A stretch of DNA of 64,000 nt from an uncultured Bacilli bacterium (lineage in GTDB: Bacteria > Bacillota_I > Bacilli_A > RF39 > UBA660): assembly GCA_934098395.1 (NCBI GenBank), contig CAKOOM010000002.1, forward strand, positions 186,001 through 250,000, written 5' to 3'. Each line of letters starts with the position of its first letter. Position 1 is the first letter of the stretch. Below the pieces are notes generated by a model that had not been told where the DNA came from, did not search any database, and saw only the letters and a program-made list of their open reading frames with translations. The position numbers were made by a program, and so were the translations under genes. Positions 42,795 to 51,585 of this stretch are shown piece by piece.

Positions 42795-43340
42795 ATGTAC
42801 TATTTAATACCAGTGGTAGATTCTGACATACTGCTAGATGGCGTTTTATTAAAAGATATATTAAAAAAGTATTTTCCTGAACTGGAAGAAAGAGAAAGTC
42901 AAAGAGTTGATATAATATATTCGACTAGATATTTTATGCCTACTCCTAAAGAAAAGCTAAAGAAACATAATGAGAAAACTAAATCAATATATAATAAGAA
43001 AAATATTCCTATGTATTTAATTGCTTATGGTAATAGTGAACTTGAAGCAAGAGAGATAGTTAGTGGAAAAAGTCTTTTTGCAAAATATAATGCTGCACTT
43101 GGAATAAGAAAAGTAACTAAGGATTATGCTATAAAATATTTTAATGAAAATGATTATTTTAATAAAGTATCTAATTATTTTAAACATTTAAATAATGAAA
43201 AGATAACTAGTATAGAGTTTGAACAGGATCCATTTATTTACGAATTTTCTGGTGTTGCTTATTTAGATTGTGAAATTGATGAATTAGAATTTAATGGAAA
43301 ATTTACTGGGTCTATTAAATTAGTCAAAAAGATGCATTAA
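42795..43340 (+). CDS. Unknown 181-residue protein
   Basis: A soluble protein starting MYYLIPVVDSDILLDGVLLKDILKKYFPE, with a basic middle (KEKLKKHNEKTKSIYNKK) and a beta-rich end. It does not match a family I know. Promoter and terminator frame it as a single-gene unit; GAGGTGA site before the ATG. Confidence 0.6.
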   Translation: MYYLIPVVDSDILLDGVLLKDILKKYFPELEERESQRVDIIYSTRYFMPTPKEKLKKHNEKTKSIYNKKNIPMYLIAYGNSELEAREIVSGKSLFAKYNAALGIRKVTKDYAIKYFNENDYFNKVSNYFKHLNNEKITSIEFEQDPFIYEFSGVAYLDCEIDELEFNGKFTGSIKLVKKMH

Positions 43341-43384
43341 ATTATGTTTACTTATATATATTGTTAAATTGAACTGAAAAAAAT

Positions 43385-43411
43385 GAATGCAAATAAATGC
43401 ATTCTTTTTTT
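43385..43411 (+). terminator. terminator of the 42795-43340 gene
   Basis: GAATGCA/TGCATTC stem, six-base loop, then seven T. Confidence 0.85.
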
Positions 43412-43517
43412 ATGTGTTTTTAATTTAAATGAAATTATCATTTTTAAATATTTTATATATTTATTATTTTTCATCTTTTTTTAATGCTGTTTTTAAATCT
43501 TCCTTAGAACTATTCAT

Positions 43518-43544
43518 AATTGAGTTAGAAAAACTAACTCAATT
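43518..43544. repeat. 11-bp perfect inverted repeat next to repeat copy B
   Basis: AATTGAGTTAG and its complement around AAAAA. On the minus strand it lies just after the repeat promoter and directly before an ATG, so it would form in the 5' leader. Confidence 0.7.
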
Positions 43545-43550
43545 AACACC

Positions 43551-43611
43551 ATGATTATAGCACGACTTTACACTTTTTTAGTCAAAATTCCAGTTCCTAC
43601 TTGAAATTTAG
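43551..43611 (-). repeat. 61-bp repeat, copy B, with extended -10 promoter
   Basis: Second copy of the element at 33580-33640 (56/61 identical). Minus-strand TGC-TATAAT at 43562-43554 and a TTGACT 20 bases before it. Confidence 0.85.
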
Positions 43612-43630
43612 CTTTTATATTGCTGTTAAA

Positions 43631-43670
43631 AAAGATTGAAGTATACATTTAAGTGTCGACTTCAATCTTT
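43631..43670 (-). terminator. terminator of the accessory-enzyme operon
   Basis: AAAGATTGAAGT/ACTTCAATCTTT, 12 bp perfect, loop of 16; six T follow on the minus strand. About 150 bases after the MazG-like stop. Confidence 0.75.
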
Positions 43671-43822
43671 AAATATTTTACAATCTACTACCAGAATGGA
43701 TTGCAGCTTGTGCCACAGTTTAGTTCGGGACACCTTAATATAAATTTTTGTTAGATGACTTCTTTAACATTTAAATATTAATCACTTATTCTTACATTAA
43801 CCCCATCTATATTTTTATATAC

Positions 43823-44077
43823 TCATTTTTCATTTTTAGAAACTTTCTTCTCTATTTCATCTGCCAAGTCAAAACCCAACATTTCAGATAGACCCATTAA
43901 GTAAATAGCAATATCAGCTAATTCTTCATTCAAATCATCTTTTTTCTTCTTCCAAGCATCGTATGCTTCAGCCACTTCTCCATATAAAAAACAAAATTCT
44001 TTATTCACGTCAGTTGTATTAAACCCTTTATTTAATTTATTTTGCCAAATATCTTTTTGAGTTTTTGATAAATTCAT
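43823..44077 (-). CDS. MazG-like nucleotide pyrophosphohydrolase
   Basis: 84 residues with the all-alpha NTP pyrophosphatase core: GEVAEAYDAWKKKKDDLNEELADIAIYLMGL, giving the E-x2-E and E-x2-D metal ligands. Such small proteins hydrolyse aberrant (d)NTPs. Starts 5 bases after the hydrolase stop; the AAAGGAGA site lies over that junction. Last gene of the operon. Confidence 0.82.
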   Translation of the reverse strand: MNLSKTQKDIWQNKLNKGFNTTDVNKEFCFLYGEVAEAYDAWKKKKDDLNEELADIAIYLMGLSEMLGFDLADEIEKKVSKNEK

Positions 44078-44082
44078 AATTA

Positions 44083-44991
44083 TTAGTCTCCTTTATTTTC
44101 TAAGAAATTTAATATATCTTTATAGATTGCTGTTTTCTCTTCTTCATTTAATATTTCGTGTCCGAGTTCTGGATATAATTTACTTTTTGTTTGAGTATAT
44201 CCGACTAGGTTTAAGAATGATACTAAATTGTTAAATTTAGCTTCGTTTTGAATGACTGGATCATTTGCTCCGGCGATTAATAGAATTGGTAGATTTTGAT
44301 TTTGAAGTTGATATTTACTTTTTTTAAAGGCATTATCCATTAACTTATATAGATTGTTGAAACCATTAGTGGTAAATATAAAACCACAAAGTGGATCTTG
44401 ATTATATTCTTCGATATTCTTTTTATTTTTTGATAACCAACTATTTTCAATGGAATTTCCTTTGTTGTATGAACCAAATGTTAACTTGTTTAAAAAGTAA
44501 TTAGGTGTTGTTGCTTTTTTAAACGGTTTACTTATAGTTGATAAAAGTATTGCTAACTTGGTTAAGCTATTTTTTGTTGGTGGGCCACATAATACTAATT
44601 TATCTATTTCGTTATCATATTTTTGAATATAACCACGAGCTACTAATGTACCCATACTGTGACTAAATAAATATAGTGGCAGATTTGGATATTTTTTTTT
44701 GATATATTTGGTAACATCATGTAAATCTTCGATGATGTTGTTTATATCTTCGGTATAGAAATATCCAAGATCTTCTTCTTTTTTAACACTTGAGCCATGA
44801 CCTCTATGATCGTGGATTACGGCTATATAACCTTTTTTTGACAGGTATTCCATGAATTCATAATATCTTTCTTTATGTTCGGCCATGCCATGCGATATTT
44901 GGACTATTCCTTTTTTAGTTGATGATGGTTCGATGTATGTTAAATGTAGTTTTAAATTATCACTACTTGATGTGATTGTATCGTTTTTCAT
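44083..44991 (-). CDS. Alpha/beta hydrolase (monoacylglycerol lipase/lysophospholipase type)
   Basis: About 302 residues from the ATG at 44991 (AAAGGA 13 bases upstream); a longer frame from 45042 would overlap the Nudix gene and lacks a site. Motifs: QISHGMAEHKERY, HDHRGHGSS, the nucleophile elbow FSHSMGTLVARG (Ser), IAGANDPVI (Asp) and LGHEILNE (His). Likely hydrolyses acyl glycerides or lysophospholipids. In an operon with Nudix and MazG-like genes. Confidence 0.85.
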   Translation of the reverse strand: MKNDTITSSSDNLKLHLTYIEPSSTKKGIVQISHGMAEHKERYYEFMEYLSKKGYIAVIHDHRGHGSSVKKEEDLGYFYTEDINNIIEDLHDVTKYIKKKYPNLPLYLFSHSMGTLVARGYIQKYDNEIDKLVLCGPPTKNSLTKLAILLSTISKPFKKATTPNYFLNKLTFGSYNKGNSIENSWLSKNKKNIEEYNQDPLCGFIFTTNGFNNLYKLMDNAFKKSKYQLQNQNLPILLIAGANDPVIQNEAKFNNLVSFLNLVGYTQTKSKLYPELGHEILNEEEKTAIYKDILNFLENKGD

Positions 44992-45019
44992 TTTATTGTA
45001 TCTATCCTTTCTTTTTTTA

Positions 45020-45430
45020 CTAGACATTGATATTAATGTCATTTTTTATTTCTTCAATAATATGACCGATATTTCCTTCACCGGCGTACTTATTCATATC
45101 GAAAAAGTTGTCTTTTATTGAAACCCATTCTAATTTATTTACTTCTTCAATTAAATCTATGTCTTTATTCAAAATACCATAATAAACTTCTAATTCTTTG
45201 TTCCACTTAACGTATGTTAAATTCATAAAATGAATTAGGGAAATATCAGTTTTAGTAATGCCTGTTTCTTCTTCTAGTTCACGGTAAGCTTCGTTTAGGC
45301 CATCGTTGTCTTTTTCAATTTTTCCTCCCACTAAATTATACATATTGATGTATGGCTCTTTAGTTCTTTTACACATTAAGGTTTGATCTAAGTTTTGATT
45401 AAATACTACGATTACATTATATTTTTTCAT
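45020..45430 (-). CDS. Nudix hydrolase
   Basis: 136 residues. The Nudix box reads GGKIEKDNDGLNEAYRELEEETGI; the REL-x-EE-x-G core is intact, while the earlier conserved Glu position is Asn. The N-terminus MKKYNVIVVFNQNLDQTLMCKRTKEPY is typical of MutT-like house-cleaning enzymes. Substrate unknown. Confidence 0.85.
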   Translation of the reverse strand: MKKYNVIVVFNQNLDQTLMCKRTKEPYINMYNLVGGKIEKDNDGLNEAYRELEEETGITKTDISLIHFMNLTYVKWNKELEVYYGILNKDIDLIEEVNKLEWVSIKDNFFDMNKYAGEGNIGHIIEEIKNDININV

Positions 45431-45470
45431 ATTACGCCTCTTATAATAATTTTATCATAAAGAAAAAGAA

Positions 45471-45490
45471 AACTCCAATAGTTAGGAGTT
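45471..45490 (-). terminator. terminator after the DUF1697 gene
   Basis: AACTCC/GGAGTT stem, eight-base loop, T-rich tail on the minus strand; it separates the DUF1697 gene from the Nudix gene. Confidence 0.65.
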
Positions 45491-45532
45491 ATTTTTTATA
45501 TTATAATTTGTATATATTGATTAAAAATAATT

Positions 45533-46078
45533 CTATTTATTACACAATTCATTAAGTCTTTTAACAGTATTAGCAGTTCTTATAGTTATTTTATCTTTAA
45601 TGCTAGTGGATGCGGTTTTAGTCCACCAATTTGATTTTTGATATTTTTTTAAGTCATACGACCAAAAGATAATATTTTTATACTCTTTTAATTTATCTAT
45701 ATCTTTACTAGGCTCACCTACTACTTTGTATACTTCATCATGAGTTAATGGAGGGATAATAAATATTATGTTATCATATATTTCTTTGTCATTAGTGCCC
45801 CACCAAGTAGGTGCATTTTCTAGGATATCTTTAAGAAATGATTCATTCATAATATAGATTGGTATATCTAGATTAAATTTATCTTTAATGATTTTATGAA
45901 TATCTTTTGCAATCAGTTCTTTTTCGAGTATTTCACTTTCAAATATTACATTTCCACTATTAAGATATGTAAAAACATTTTGATAGTTGTTTTTTTCAAG
46001 AACTGTTTTTAACTCATTCATCGATATTTTATTTTTCCCACTTATATTTATTCCTCGTAGTAATGCAATATATTTCAT
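45533..46078 (-). CDS. DUF1697 family protein
   Basis: 181 residues beginning MKYIALLRGINISGKNKISMNELKTVLE and YLNSGNVIFES, the diagnostic start of DUF1697. Later TWWGTNDKEIYDNIIFIIP and SIKDKITIRTANTVKRL also match. Function unknown; a nucleic-acid role has been suggested for the fold. Short spacing from the preceding small gene. Confidence 0.88.
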   Translation of the reverse strand: MKYIALLRGINISGKNKISMNELKTVLEKNNYQNVFTYLNSGNVIFESEILEKELIAKDIHKIIKDKFNLDIPIYIMNESFLKDILENAPTWWGTNDKEIYDNIIFIIPPLTHDEVYKVVGEPSKDIDKLKEYKNIIFWSYDLKKYQKSNWWTKTASTSIKDKITIRTANTVKRLNELCNK

Positions 46079-46090
46079 AGATACCTCTGA

Positions 46091-46300
46091 TTATATATGT
46101 GTTTTATTAAATGTTATGGTTTGATCTTTCATTGATATTTTTCCAACTTCATAACCATATTCTTTTAATTCACTTTTATATTTTAAAAATGAATGATCTA
46201 TTTCAAACTTCAAAATATTTGATATATCTTTATAAGTTAATTTATAATTGGCTTTTCCTTCTTTTTTTAAATATTCCCATAAGGGATTATATTTACTCAT
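46091..46300 (-). CDS. Small protein with a KY-x-PL-x-EYL start
   Basis: 69 residues: SKYNPLWEYLKKEGKANYKLTYKDISNIL then a C-terminal GYEVGKISMKDQTITFNK. This order (KYxPLxxYL, a helical segment, GW/Y-x-V-x2-I/V-D/K-x-TITF) matches a short-domain family of unknown role seen in many bacteria. AGAGGTACATTA before the ATG. In the accessory operon. Confidence 0.65.
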   Translation of the reverse strand: MSKYNPLWEYLKKEGKANYKLTYKDISNILKFEIDHSFLKYKSELKEYGYEVGKISMKDQTITFNKTHI

Positions 46301-46319
46301 TAATGTACCTCTTTAAATT

Positions 46320-46805
46320 TTATTTTGTTTTATGATTGTTGAAGATAAAGACGTCTTCAACTCCGTCATTTTTTATTATATAGTCATTGTTAGTATAGTT
46401 CTTTATTACTTTTTGCCAAAATGAATATGCAGCCTTATTATTTTCCATTGGTTGAACTTCCCATGGACCGGGATATTTTTCAAAAGCTAATGTAGCTGCT
46501 TTTGTACCAATTTGATTTCTTCGAAATTCTGGCATAATTAAAAATTCTGCAATGGTTTTACCATATTTATTAAACTTATTATATTCGTTTATAAAGACAA
46601 AACCAGCTAGAGAATCATCAACCATAATAAAATATTTATCTCTAGTGAGGTCACTAAAATAAGCATCGAAATAGGGATAGTCAAATATGGCATTGTTGTT
46701 AATTTTGTTATCTATATAAAAACTTCCATCATATAATGCAAATTGTAATAGTCTATATAATGTGTCTTTTTCACTATCTTTTACTTTTTTCAATTGAATA
46801 TTCAT
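46320..46805 (-). CDS. GNAT-family acetyltransferase
   Basis: 161 residues with the GNAT fold; the acetyl-CoA motif A is FLIMPEFRRNQIGTKAATLAFEKYPG (R-x-x-x-I/G-G). It begins MNIQLKKVKDSEKDTLYRLLQFALYDGS, close to a family annotated as YjdJ/predicted acetyltransferases. Substrate unknown. Confidence 0.82.
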   Translation of the reverse strand: MNIQLKKVKDSEKDTLYRLLQFALYDGSFYIDNKINNNAIFDYPYFDAYFSDLTRDKYFIMVDDSLAGFVFINEYNKFNKYGKTIAEFLIMPEFRRNQIGTKAATLAFEKYPGPWEVQPMENNKAAYSFWQKVIKNYTNNDYIIKNDGVEDVFIFNNHKTK

Positions 46806-46854
46806 TAATATTTCCTCCGATTGGTAATTTTTCGTTAATTTTCTTTTTTATTTA

Positions 46855-47655
46855 TTACTTTTGCAATGTTTTTTGTTTATCTTTTTTTGATTTAATTTGT
46901 TTTTCAGCTTTAATTATCATGAAATATGGCATGTTAATCTGATTTTGATATTTTAAATTTAATTTTAATTTATTTTCATCTGCTAATGGTTCTACTATTT
47001 CCAATAATTTGAAGTCGTTGTTAATCAAAGTATTGATTAGAGTACTAAAATTTCTATGATACTTAGTATACTCTGCTCCTAACCAATTTACTGTTCTTGG
47101 TCCAATACTGTTGTAATCTGACACGAGTTTATATTCTTTATTTCCTAATTTGATTTTTGATGTTGAATGATACTCTTCGTTTAATATTGTTCCGGTAGTA
47201 ATTGGATGTTCTTGGGAAAATAATAGTATTCCATTATCATTTAACAAATTATAAATGGCTTTTAAAAGCTTATCATAGTTTTCTACATAATGGAATGCTA
47301 AGGAACTGATAACTAAATCAAATTTTTCATCTATTTTAGATATGTCTTCCATTCCTATTACTTTATATTTAATTTTATTATTTTTATTGCTTTTTTCGGC
47401 TAATTCAATCATGTTTTTTGAAATATCAGTCCCTAAAACATAACTGGCTCCAAGTTCTATTGCTTTAGTGCAATTGTTTCCAAATCCGCAACCTAGATCT
47501 AGGACTTTTTTACCTTTTAGATCTGGTAATTCATTATAAATGGCTGGCATTTCTATTATTTCGTTGGCGGAAATACTATTTTTATCATTTCTTAAATCTA
47601 TATAGTTATCAAAGAATTCATTTGAGTCATAAATATTTTCGGGTTTATTTGACAT
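46855..47655 (-). CDS. Class I SAM-dependent methyltransferase
   Basis: 266 residues with motif I VLDLGCGFGNNC, motif II LGTDISKNMIELA, then DLVISSLAFHYV and DNGILLFSQEHPI. It resembles small-molecule methyltransferases of the UbiE/Methyltransf_11 type. The C-terminal 30 residues are basic. AAAGGAGG site before the ATG. Confidence 0.87.
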   Translation of the reverse strand: MSNKPENIYDSNEFFDNYIDLRNDKNSISANEIIEMPAIYNELPDLKGKKVLDLGCGFGNNCTKAIELGASYVLGTDISKNMIELAEKSNKNNKIKYKVIGMEDISKIDEKFDLVISSLAFHYVENYDKLLKAIYNLLNDNGILLFSQEHPITTGTILNEEYHSTSKIKLGNKEYKLVSDYNSIGPRTVNWLGAEYTKYHRNFSTLINTLINNDFKLLEIVEPLADENKLKLNLKYQNQINMPYFMIIKAEKQIKSKKDKQKTLQK

Positions 47656-47786
47656 ATTTTATCCTCCTTTATTAGACTGTTTATGTAATATTTAAATTAC
47701 AGTGCTTTTTCATATACAGTATAACATAAAGTAAAGAGAAACTCTACCATTATTTTTATTGATTGTTGAATATAATAAAGAACTTT

Positions 47787-48665
47787 TTATAAATTACTAG
47801 AATTTAATATATTTAATAATTTGTCTAGATATTCTTTGTCAACGAATTCATTAATAGCAAAACATTTCTTACCAATATCTTTAAAAGATGAACCACATGA
47901 ATATAATTTATTTCTGTCTAATATTATAAATCTATCATGAAAGGAATTATTGTTTATAAATTTTATATTATTGTATTGACTAATATATTTGTCTTTTAGT
48001 GTTTTGTCTATATTCTTAGATACGATTATTATTTTCTTATTTAATATTTTTAATATATCTAATAATTCTTTTCCAGCATAGTTATCTATTATGATTATTT
48101 CTTCATTTGATTTATTTAATATATCTAGTAACAACGAGTATGCATCATATAACTCACCTTCAAAAAATATTTTATTTATTTTTTTATTTTCTTTAAATCT
48201 ATCAAATGTTTTTTCTAGTTGTAAAATTCTGGTTTCATGATTTAAAAGAATTTTTTCGCTTGATGTTGAGGTTGCAAAATATTTTCTCATTTTTACAAAG
48301 GCATTTATTATTTGAATATTTACTTTAATCGCTATATCACTTTTCAAAAGTCCTGACAACATCATTATACCTTGTTCTGTCAAAACGTATGGCAAATATT
48401 TATAATTATATCCTCTTAAATTATTATTTTTATTCAAGGTCGCAAATTGCGTCCTTGAAGATAATTTTTGTATTTCTTCTTTTGTTAATTGAAAACAAAA
48501 TGTTTTAGGAAATCTATTTATATTTCTTTTTATAGTTTCGTTTATTCGCTTTGTTTCAACTTGATAGAGTACTGCTACATCTTTAGAAAACATTACTTGT
48601 ACTCCCCTAACTTCATAAATCATATTTTCAATTAATATATTTTCTTTTTCTATTAATTCACTCAT
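47787..48665 (-). CDS. ORF6N-domain protein with phospholipase D-like C-terminus
   Basis: 292 residues. N-terminal ORF6N domain (about 10-120: NMIYEVRGVQVMFSKDVAVLYQVETKRINETIKRN, RFPKTFCFQLT, YLPYVLTEQGIMMLSGLL), a DNA-binding module of phages and mobile elements, a linker coiled coil (150-170) and a C-terminal domain with IDNYAGKELLDIL and FHDRFIILD, a degenerate PLD-like HxD motif. Suggests phage or plasmid ancestry. Start of the accessory block; AAGGAG site. Confidence 0.82.
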   Translation of the reverse strand: MSELIEKENILIENMIYEVRGVQVMFSKDVAVLYQVETKRINETIKRNINRFPKTFCFQLTKEEIQKLSSRTQFATLNKNNNLRGYNYKYLPYVLTEQGIMMLSGLLKSDIAIKVNIQIINAFVKMRKYFATSTSSEKILLNHETRILQLEKTFDRFKENKKINKIFFEGELYDAYSLLLDILNKSNEEIIIIDNYAGKELLDILKILNKKIIIVSKNIDKTLKDKYISQYNNIKFINNNSFHDRFIILDRNKLYSCGSSFKDIGKKCFAINEFVDKEYLDKLLNILNSSNL

Positions 48666-48698
48666 TTCGTTATCACTTCTCCTTCAAAAAAATAAAAA

Positions 48699-48727
48699 GA
48701 GATACTTATTCCATAAATAAGTATCTC
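48699..48727 (-). terminator. terminator of ppdK
   Basis: GAGATACTTATT/AATAAGTATCTC, 12 bp perfect, T-rich tail on the minus strand; about 115 bases after the ppdK stop. Confidence 0.8.
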
Positions 48728-48735
48728 CGCATCAT

Positions 48736-48766
48736 ATATATTTCTATTTTACCTCTAGAAATATAC
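48736..48766. repeat. palindromic hairpin between ppdK and the ORF6N gene
   Basis: TATATTTCTA pairs with TAGAAATATA over a loop of about nine bases. No T run; a possible operator or processing site. Confidence 0.45.
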
Positions 48767-48843
48767 CCTATCGTTTAAATTGTCATATAAATATCAGGCA
48801 AACTATTTAATACTTGTGTAAAACATTTAAGTTTTGTCTTAGT

Positions 48844-51471
48844 TTATTTATTGTTTAGTGTAGCTTGAGCTGCCGCTAATCTAGCAATTGGCACTCTGAA
48901 TGGTGAACATGATACATAGTCTAGTCCTAACTTGTGGCAAAATTCTATTGATGATGGTTCTCCGCCATGTTCTCCACATATTCCTAAATGAAGACCTGGT
49001 CTTTTTGATTTTCCTAATTTTACGGCCATTTCTACTAATTTTCCTACACCAGATTGGTCTAGCTTAGCAAATGGATCAAATTCATATATTTTATTTTGAT
49101 AGTATGCATCTAAGAATTTTCCTGCATCATCTCTTGAGAACCCAAATGTCATTTGAGTTAAGTCGTTTGTACCAAATGAGAAGAATTCGGCTTCCTCAGC
49201 TATTTCATCTGCTAAAAGAGCTGCTCTTGGGATTTCAATCATTGTACCTATATTATAATTTATGTCTGATTTCTTTTCTTTTTTTACTTGTTCTGCTACC
49301 TCTATAACGATATCTTTTACGAATTTTAATTCTCTTTTTTCGCCTACTAAAGGTATCATTATTTCTGGGGTTATTTTAATATTTTCTTCTTGTGATACTT
49401 CAATAGCTGCTTCCATTAAAGCTCTTGTTTGCATTTTAGCTATTTCTGGATATGTTACAGCTAATCTGCAACCACGATGACCCATCATTGGATTAAACTC
49501 ATGTAGTTCATTTATTTTGTTTTTTAAGTGTTCTACGGTGATATTCATTTCATGGGCTAAATCTTCGATATCTTTTTCTTCAGTCGGTAAGAATTCATGT
49601 AATGGTGGATCTAGGTATCTTACAGTCATTGGTTTATCTTTTAATTCTTTATACATGGCTTTGAAGTCATTTTTTTGGAAAGGTATTAATTCTTCTAGGG
49701 CTTTAATTCTCTCTTCAACGGTTTCTGATAAAATCATTCTTCTGATTTTTGGTATTCTTTCTGCTTCAAAGAACATGTGTTCTGTTCTACATAAACCAAT
49801 TCCTTCAGCTCCTAATTCGATAGCTTTTTTGGTATCTCTTGGGTTGTCAGCATTGGTTCTTATTTTTAATGTTCTTATGTCATCAGCCCATTCCATAATT
49901 CTTTCAAAGTTACCAGATATGGTTGCCTCAACGGTTAAGACATCCCCAAGATATATTTTTCCAGTGCTTCCATCTAATGAGATATAGTCACCTTCTTTAA
50001 CTGTTACGCCTCCAAGGGTAAAACATTTATTTTCTTCATTAATTACTATTTCACCACAACCTGATACACAACAAGTACCCATTCCACGAGCTACGACTGC
50101 AGCATGTGAAGTCATTCCACCACGAACGGTTAATACTCCTTGGCTAGCTACCATACCTTCGATATCTTCTGGGGTTGTTTCTAATCTTACAAGAATTACT
50201 CTTTCTCCGGCACCACCTTTTCCTTGTTTTTTAGCTTTATCTGCTGTGAAATATACTTTTCCAGCAGCAGCTCCAGGGGATGCAGGTAGGGCTTCTCCTA
50301 TTACTTTAGCACTAGCTAAATCTGTAGCTGAGAATGTTGGATGTAATAATTGATCTAGGCTTTTAGCATCGATTCTTTTAATGGCTTCTTCTTTATCAAT
50401 CATTCCTTCATCTACGAGGTCACAGGCTATTTTTATAGCGGCTGCAGCAGTTCTTTTACCATTTCTAGTTTGTAAGAAATATAATTTACCTTCTTGGATA
50501 GTAAATTCCATATCTTGCATATCTTTATAATGATTTTCAAGTTTTGTGGCTATTTTTATAAATTCTTCATAGCATTCTGGCATATCTTCTGATAATTTTG
50601 TGATTGGTTGTGGAGTTCTTATTCCTGCAACAACATCTTCACCTTGAGCATTGATTAGATACTCACCATATATTCCTTTTTCTCCAGTTGATGGATTTCT
50701 TGTGAATGCTACACCCGTTCCTGAAGTGTTTCCCATGTTTCCAAATACCATAGCTTGAATGTTTACGGCAGTTCCCCAATCACCTGGGATGTCGTTCATT
50801 CTTCTATAGACAATGGCTCTTGGATTATCCCATGATCTGAAAACAGCTTTAACGGCACCCATTAATTGAGTTTTGACATCTTGTGGGAATTCTTCTCCGT
50901 GCATATGGTCTTTATATACTTTTTTAAATCTTTCTACTAGTTCTTTTAAGTTATCTACGGTTAATTCTGTATCATACTTAACGTTGTTTTGTTCTTTTAT
51001 TTCATCAATTATTTTTTCGAAGAAAGATTTATTTACTTCCATAACTACATCAGAATACATTTGAATAAATCTTCTGTAACTGTCATAAGCAAATCTTTCG
51101 TTATTTGTTTTTTTAGCAAAACCTATGACTGATTCGTCGTTTAATCCTAGGTTTAGAATAGTATCCATCATACCTGGCATACTGGCTCTAGCACCACTTC
51201 TTACTGATACAAGTAGTGGATCTGTTTGGTCTCCGAATGTTTTTCCTTGTTCTTTTTCAAGTTCTTTTATTGCATCAAAAATCTGTCTTTCGATTTCTTC
51301 AGATATCTTTTTTCCTTGGTTGTAGTATTCAGTGCATGCTTCTGTTGAAATTGTAAATCCTTGAGGAATTGGTAATCCTAGATTTGTCATTTCTGCTAGG
51401 TTAGCTCCTTTTCCACCAAGCAAATTTTTCATGCTGGCATTACCTTCTTTAAATGCATATACATATTTCAT
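48844..51471 (-). CDS. ppdK: Pyruvate, phosphate dikinase
   Basis: 875 residues from the ATG at 51471 (AAAGGA 8 bases upstream); a longer frame adds 22 hydrophobic residues without support. Converts PEP, AMP and PPi to pyruvate, ATP and Pi or the reverse. N-terminal ATP-grasp (YVYAFKEGNAS, GGKGANLAEMTNLGLPIP, SVRSGARASMPGMMDTILNLG), the phosphohistidine swivelling domain (GGMTSHAAVVARGMGTCCVSG) and the PEP/pyruvate barrel (GTMIEIPRAALLADEIA, FSFGTNDLTQMTFGFSRDD, LHLGICGEHGG with the general-acid Cys). Central to PPi-linked fermentation. Confidence 0.97.
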   Translation of the reverse strand: MKYVYAFKEGNASMKNLLGGKGANLAEMTNLGLPIPQGFTISTEACTEYYNQGKKISEEIERQIFDAIKELEKEQGKTFGDQTDPLLVSVRSGARASMPGMMDTILNLGLNDESVIGFAKKTNNERFAYDSYRRFIQMYSDVVMEVNKSFFEKIIDEIKEQNNVKYDTELTVDNLKELVERFKKVYKDHMHGEEFPQDVKTQLMGAVKAVFRSWDNPRAIVYRRMNDIPGDWGTAVNIQAMVFGNMGNTSGTGVAFTRNPSTGEKGIYGEYLINAQGEDVVAGIRTPQPITKLSEDMPECYEEFIKIATKLENHYKDMQDMEFTIQEGKLYFLQTRNGKRTAAAAIKIACDLVDEGMIDKEEAIKRIDAKSLDQLLHPTFSATDLASAKVIGEALPASPGAAAGKVYFTADKAKKQGKGGAGERVILVRLETTPEDIEGMVASQGVLTVRGGMTSHAAVVARGMGTCCVSGCGEIVINEENKCFTLGGVTVKEGDYISLDGSTGKIYLGDVLTVEATISGNFERIMEWADDIRTLKIRTNADNPRDTKKAIELGAEGIGLCRTEHMFFEAERIPKIRRMILSETVEERIKALEELIPFQKNDFKAMYKELKDKPMTVRYLDPPLHEFLPTEEKDIEDLAHEMNITVEHLKNKINELHEFNPMMGHRGCRLAVTYPEIAKMQTRALMEAAIEVSQEENIKITPEIMIPLVGEKRELKFVKDIVIEVAEQVKKEKKSDINYNIGTMIEIPRAALLADEIAEEAEFFSFGTNDLTQMTFGFSRDDAGKFLDAYYQNKIYEFDPFAKLDQSGVGKLVEMAVKLGKSKRPGLHLGICGEHGGEPSSIEFCHKLGLDYVSCSPFRVPIARLAAAQATLNNK

Positions 51472-51496
51472 ATGATCAATCCTTTCTATCAATATA

Positions 51497-51525
51497 ATCA
51501 TATCAAAAAGAAGATATTTTATCAA
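51497..51525 (-). promoter_or_regulatory. promoter of ppdK
   Basis: On the minus strand TTGATA (51525-51520), 17 bases, TATGAT (51502-51497). Confidence 0.75.
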
Positions 51526-51561
51526 TAAAACGGTCAATATTTTACACTTTTTTTCTTTTAA

Positions 51562-51585
51562 AAAAACAAACTTAATGTTTGTTTT
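51562..51585 (-). terminator. terminator of the rnc-to-tdk gene string
   Basis: AAAACAAAC/GTTTGTTTT hairpin with a T run on the minus strand, overlapping the tdk stop. Confidence 0.75.

Larger units (their letters stand above)
43341..43822. other. 482-base region with repeat copy B and two hairpins
   Basis: Contains the terminator of the upstream gene, a 17-codon orphan frame on the minus strand (43517 leftwards), an 11-bp inverted repeat (43518-43544), the 61-bp repeat copy B, and a minus-strand terminator at 43631-43670. A moderately GC-richer stretch (43690-43735) has no usable open frame. Confidence 0.6.

Noticed and set aside
43685..43740. GC-richer stretch that, in one frame of the minus strand, reads a Cys-rich peptide (PELNCGTSCNPFW), possible small peptide gene
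   Set aside because: No start codon or ribosome site in frame; a stop lies just upstream; the other frames are broken as well. Probably a leftover.
51472..51537. Extra 22-residue N-terminus on PPDK
   Set aside because: Hydrophobic, not in the family, lies over the promoter, and a good ribosome site precedes 51471.
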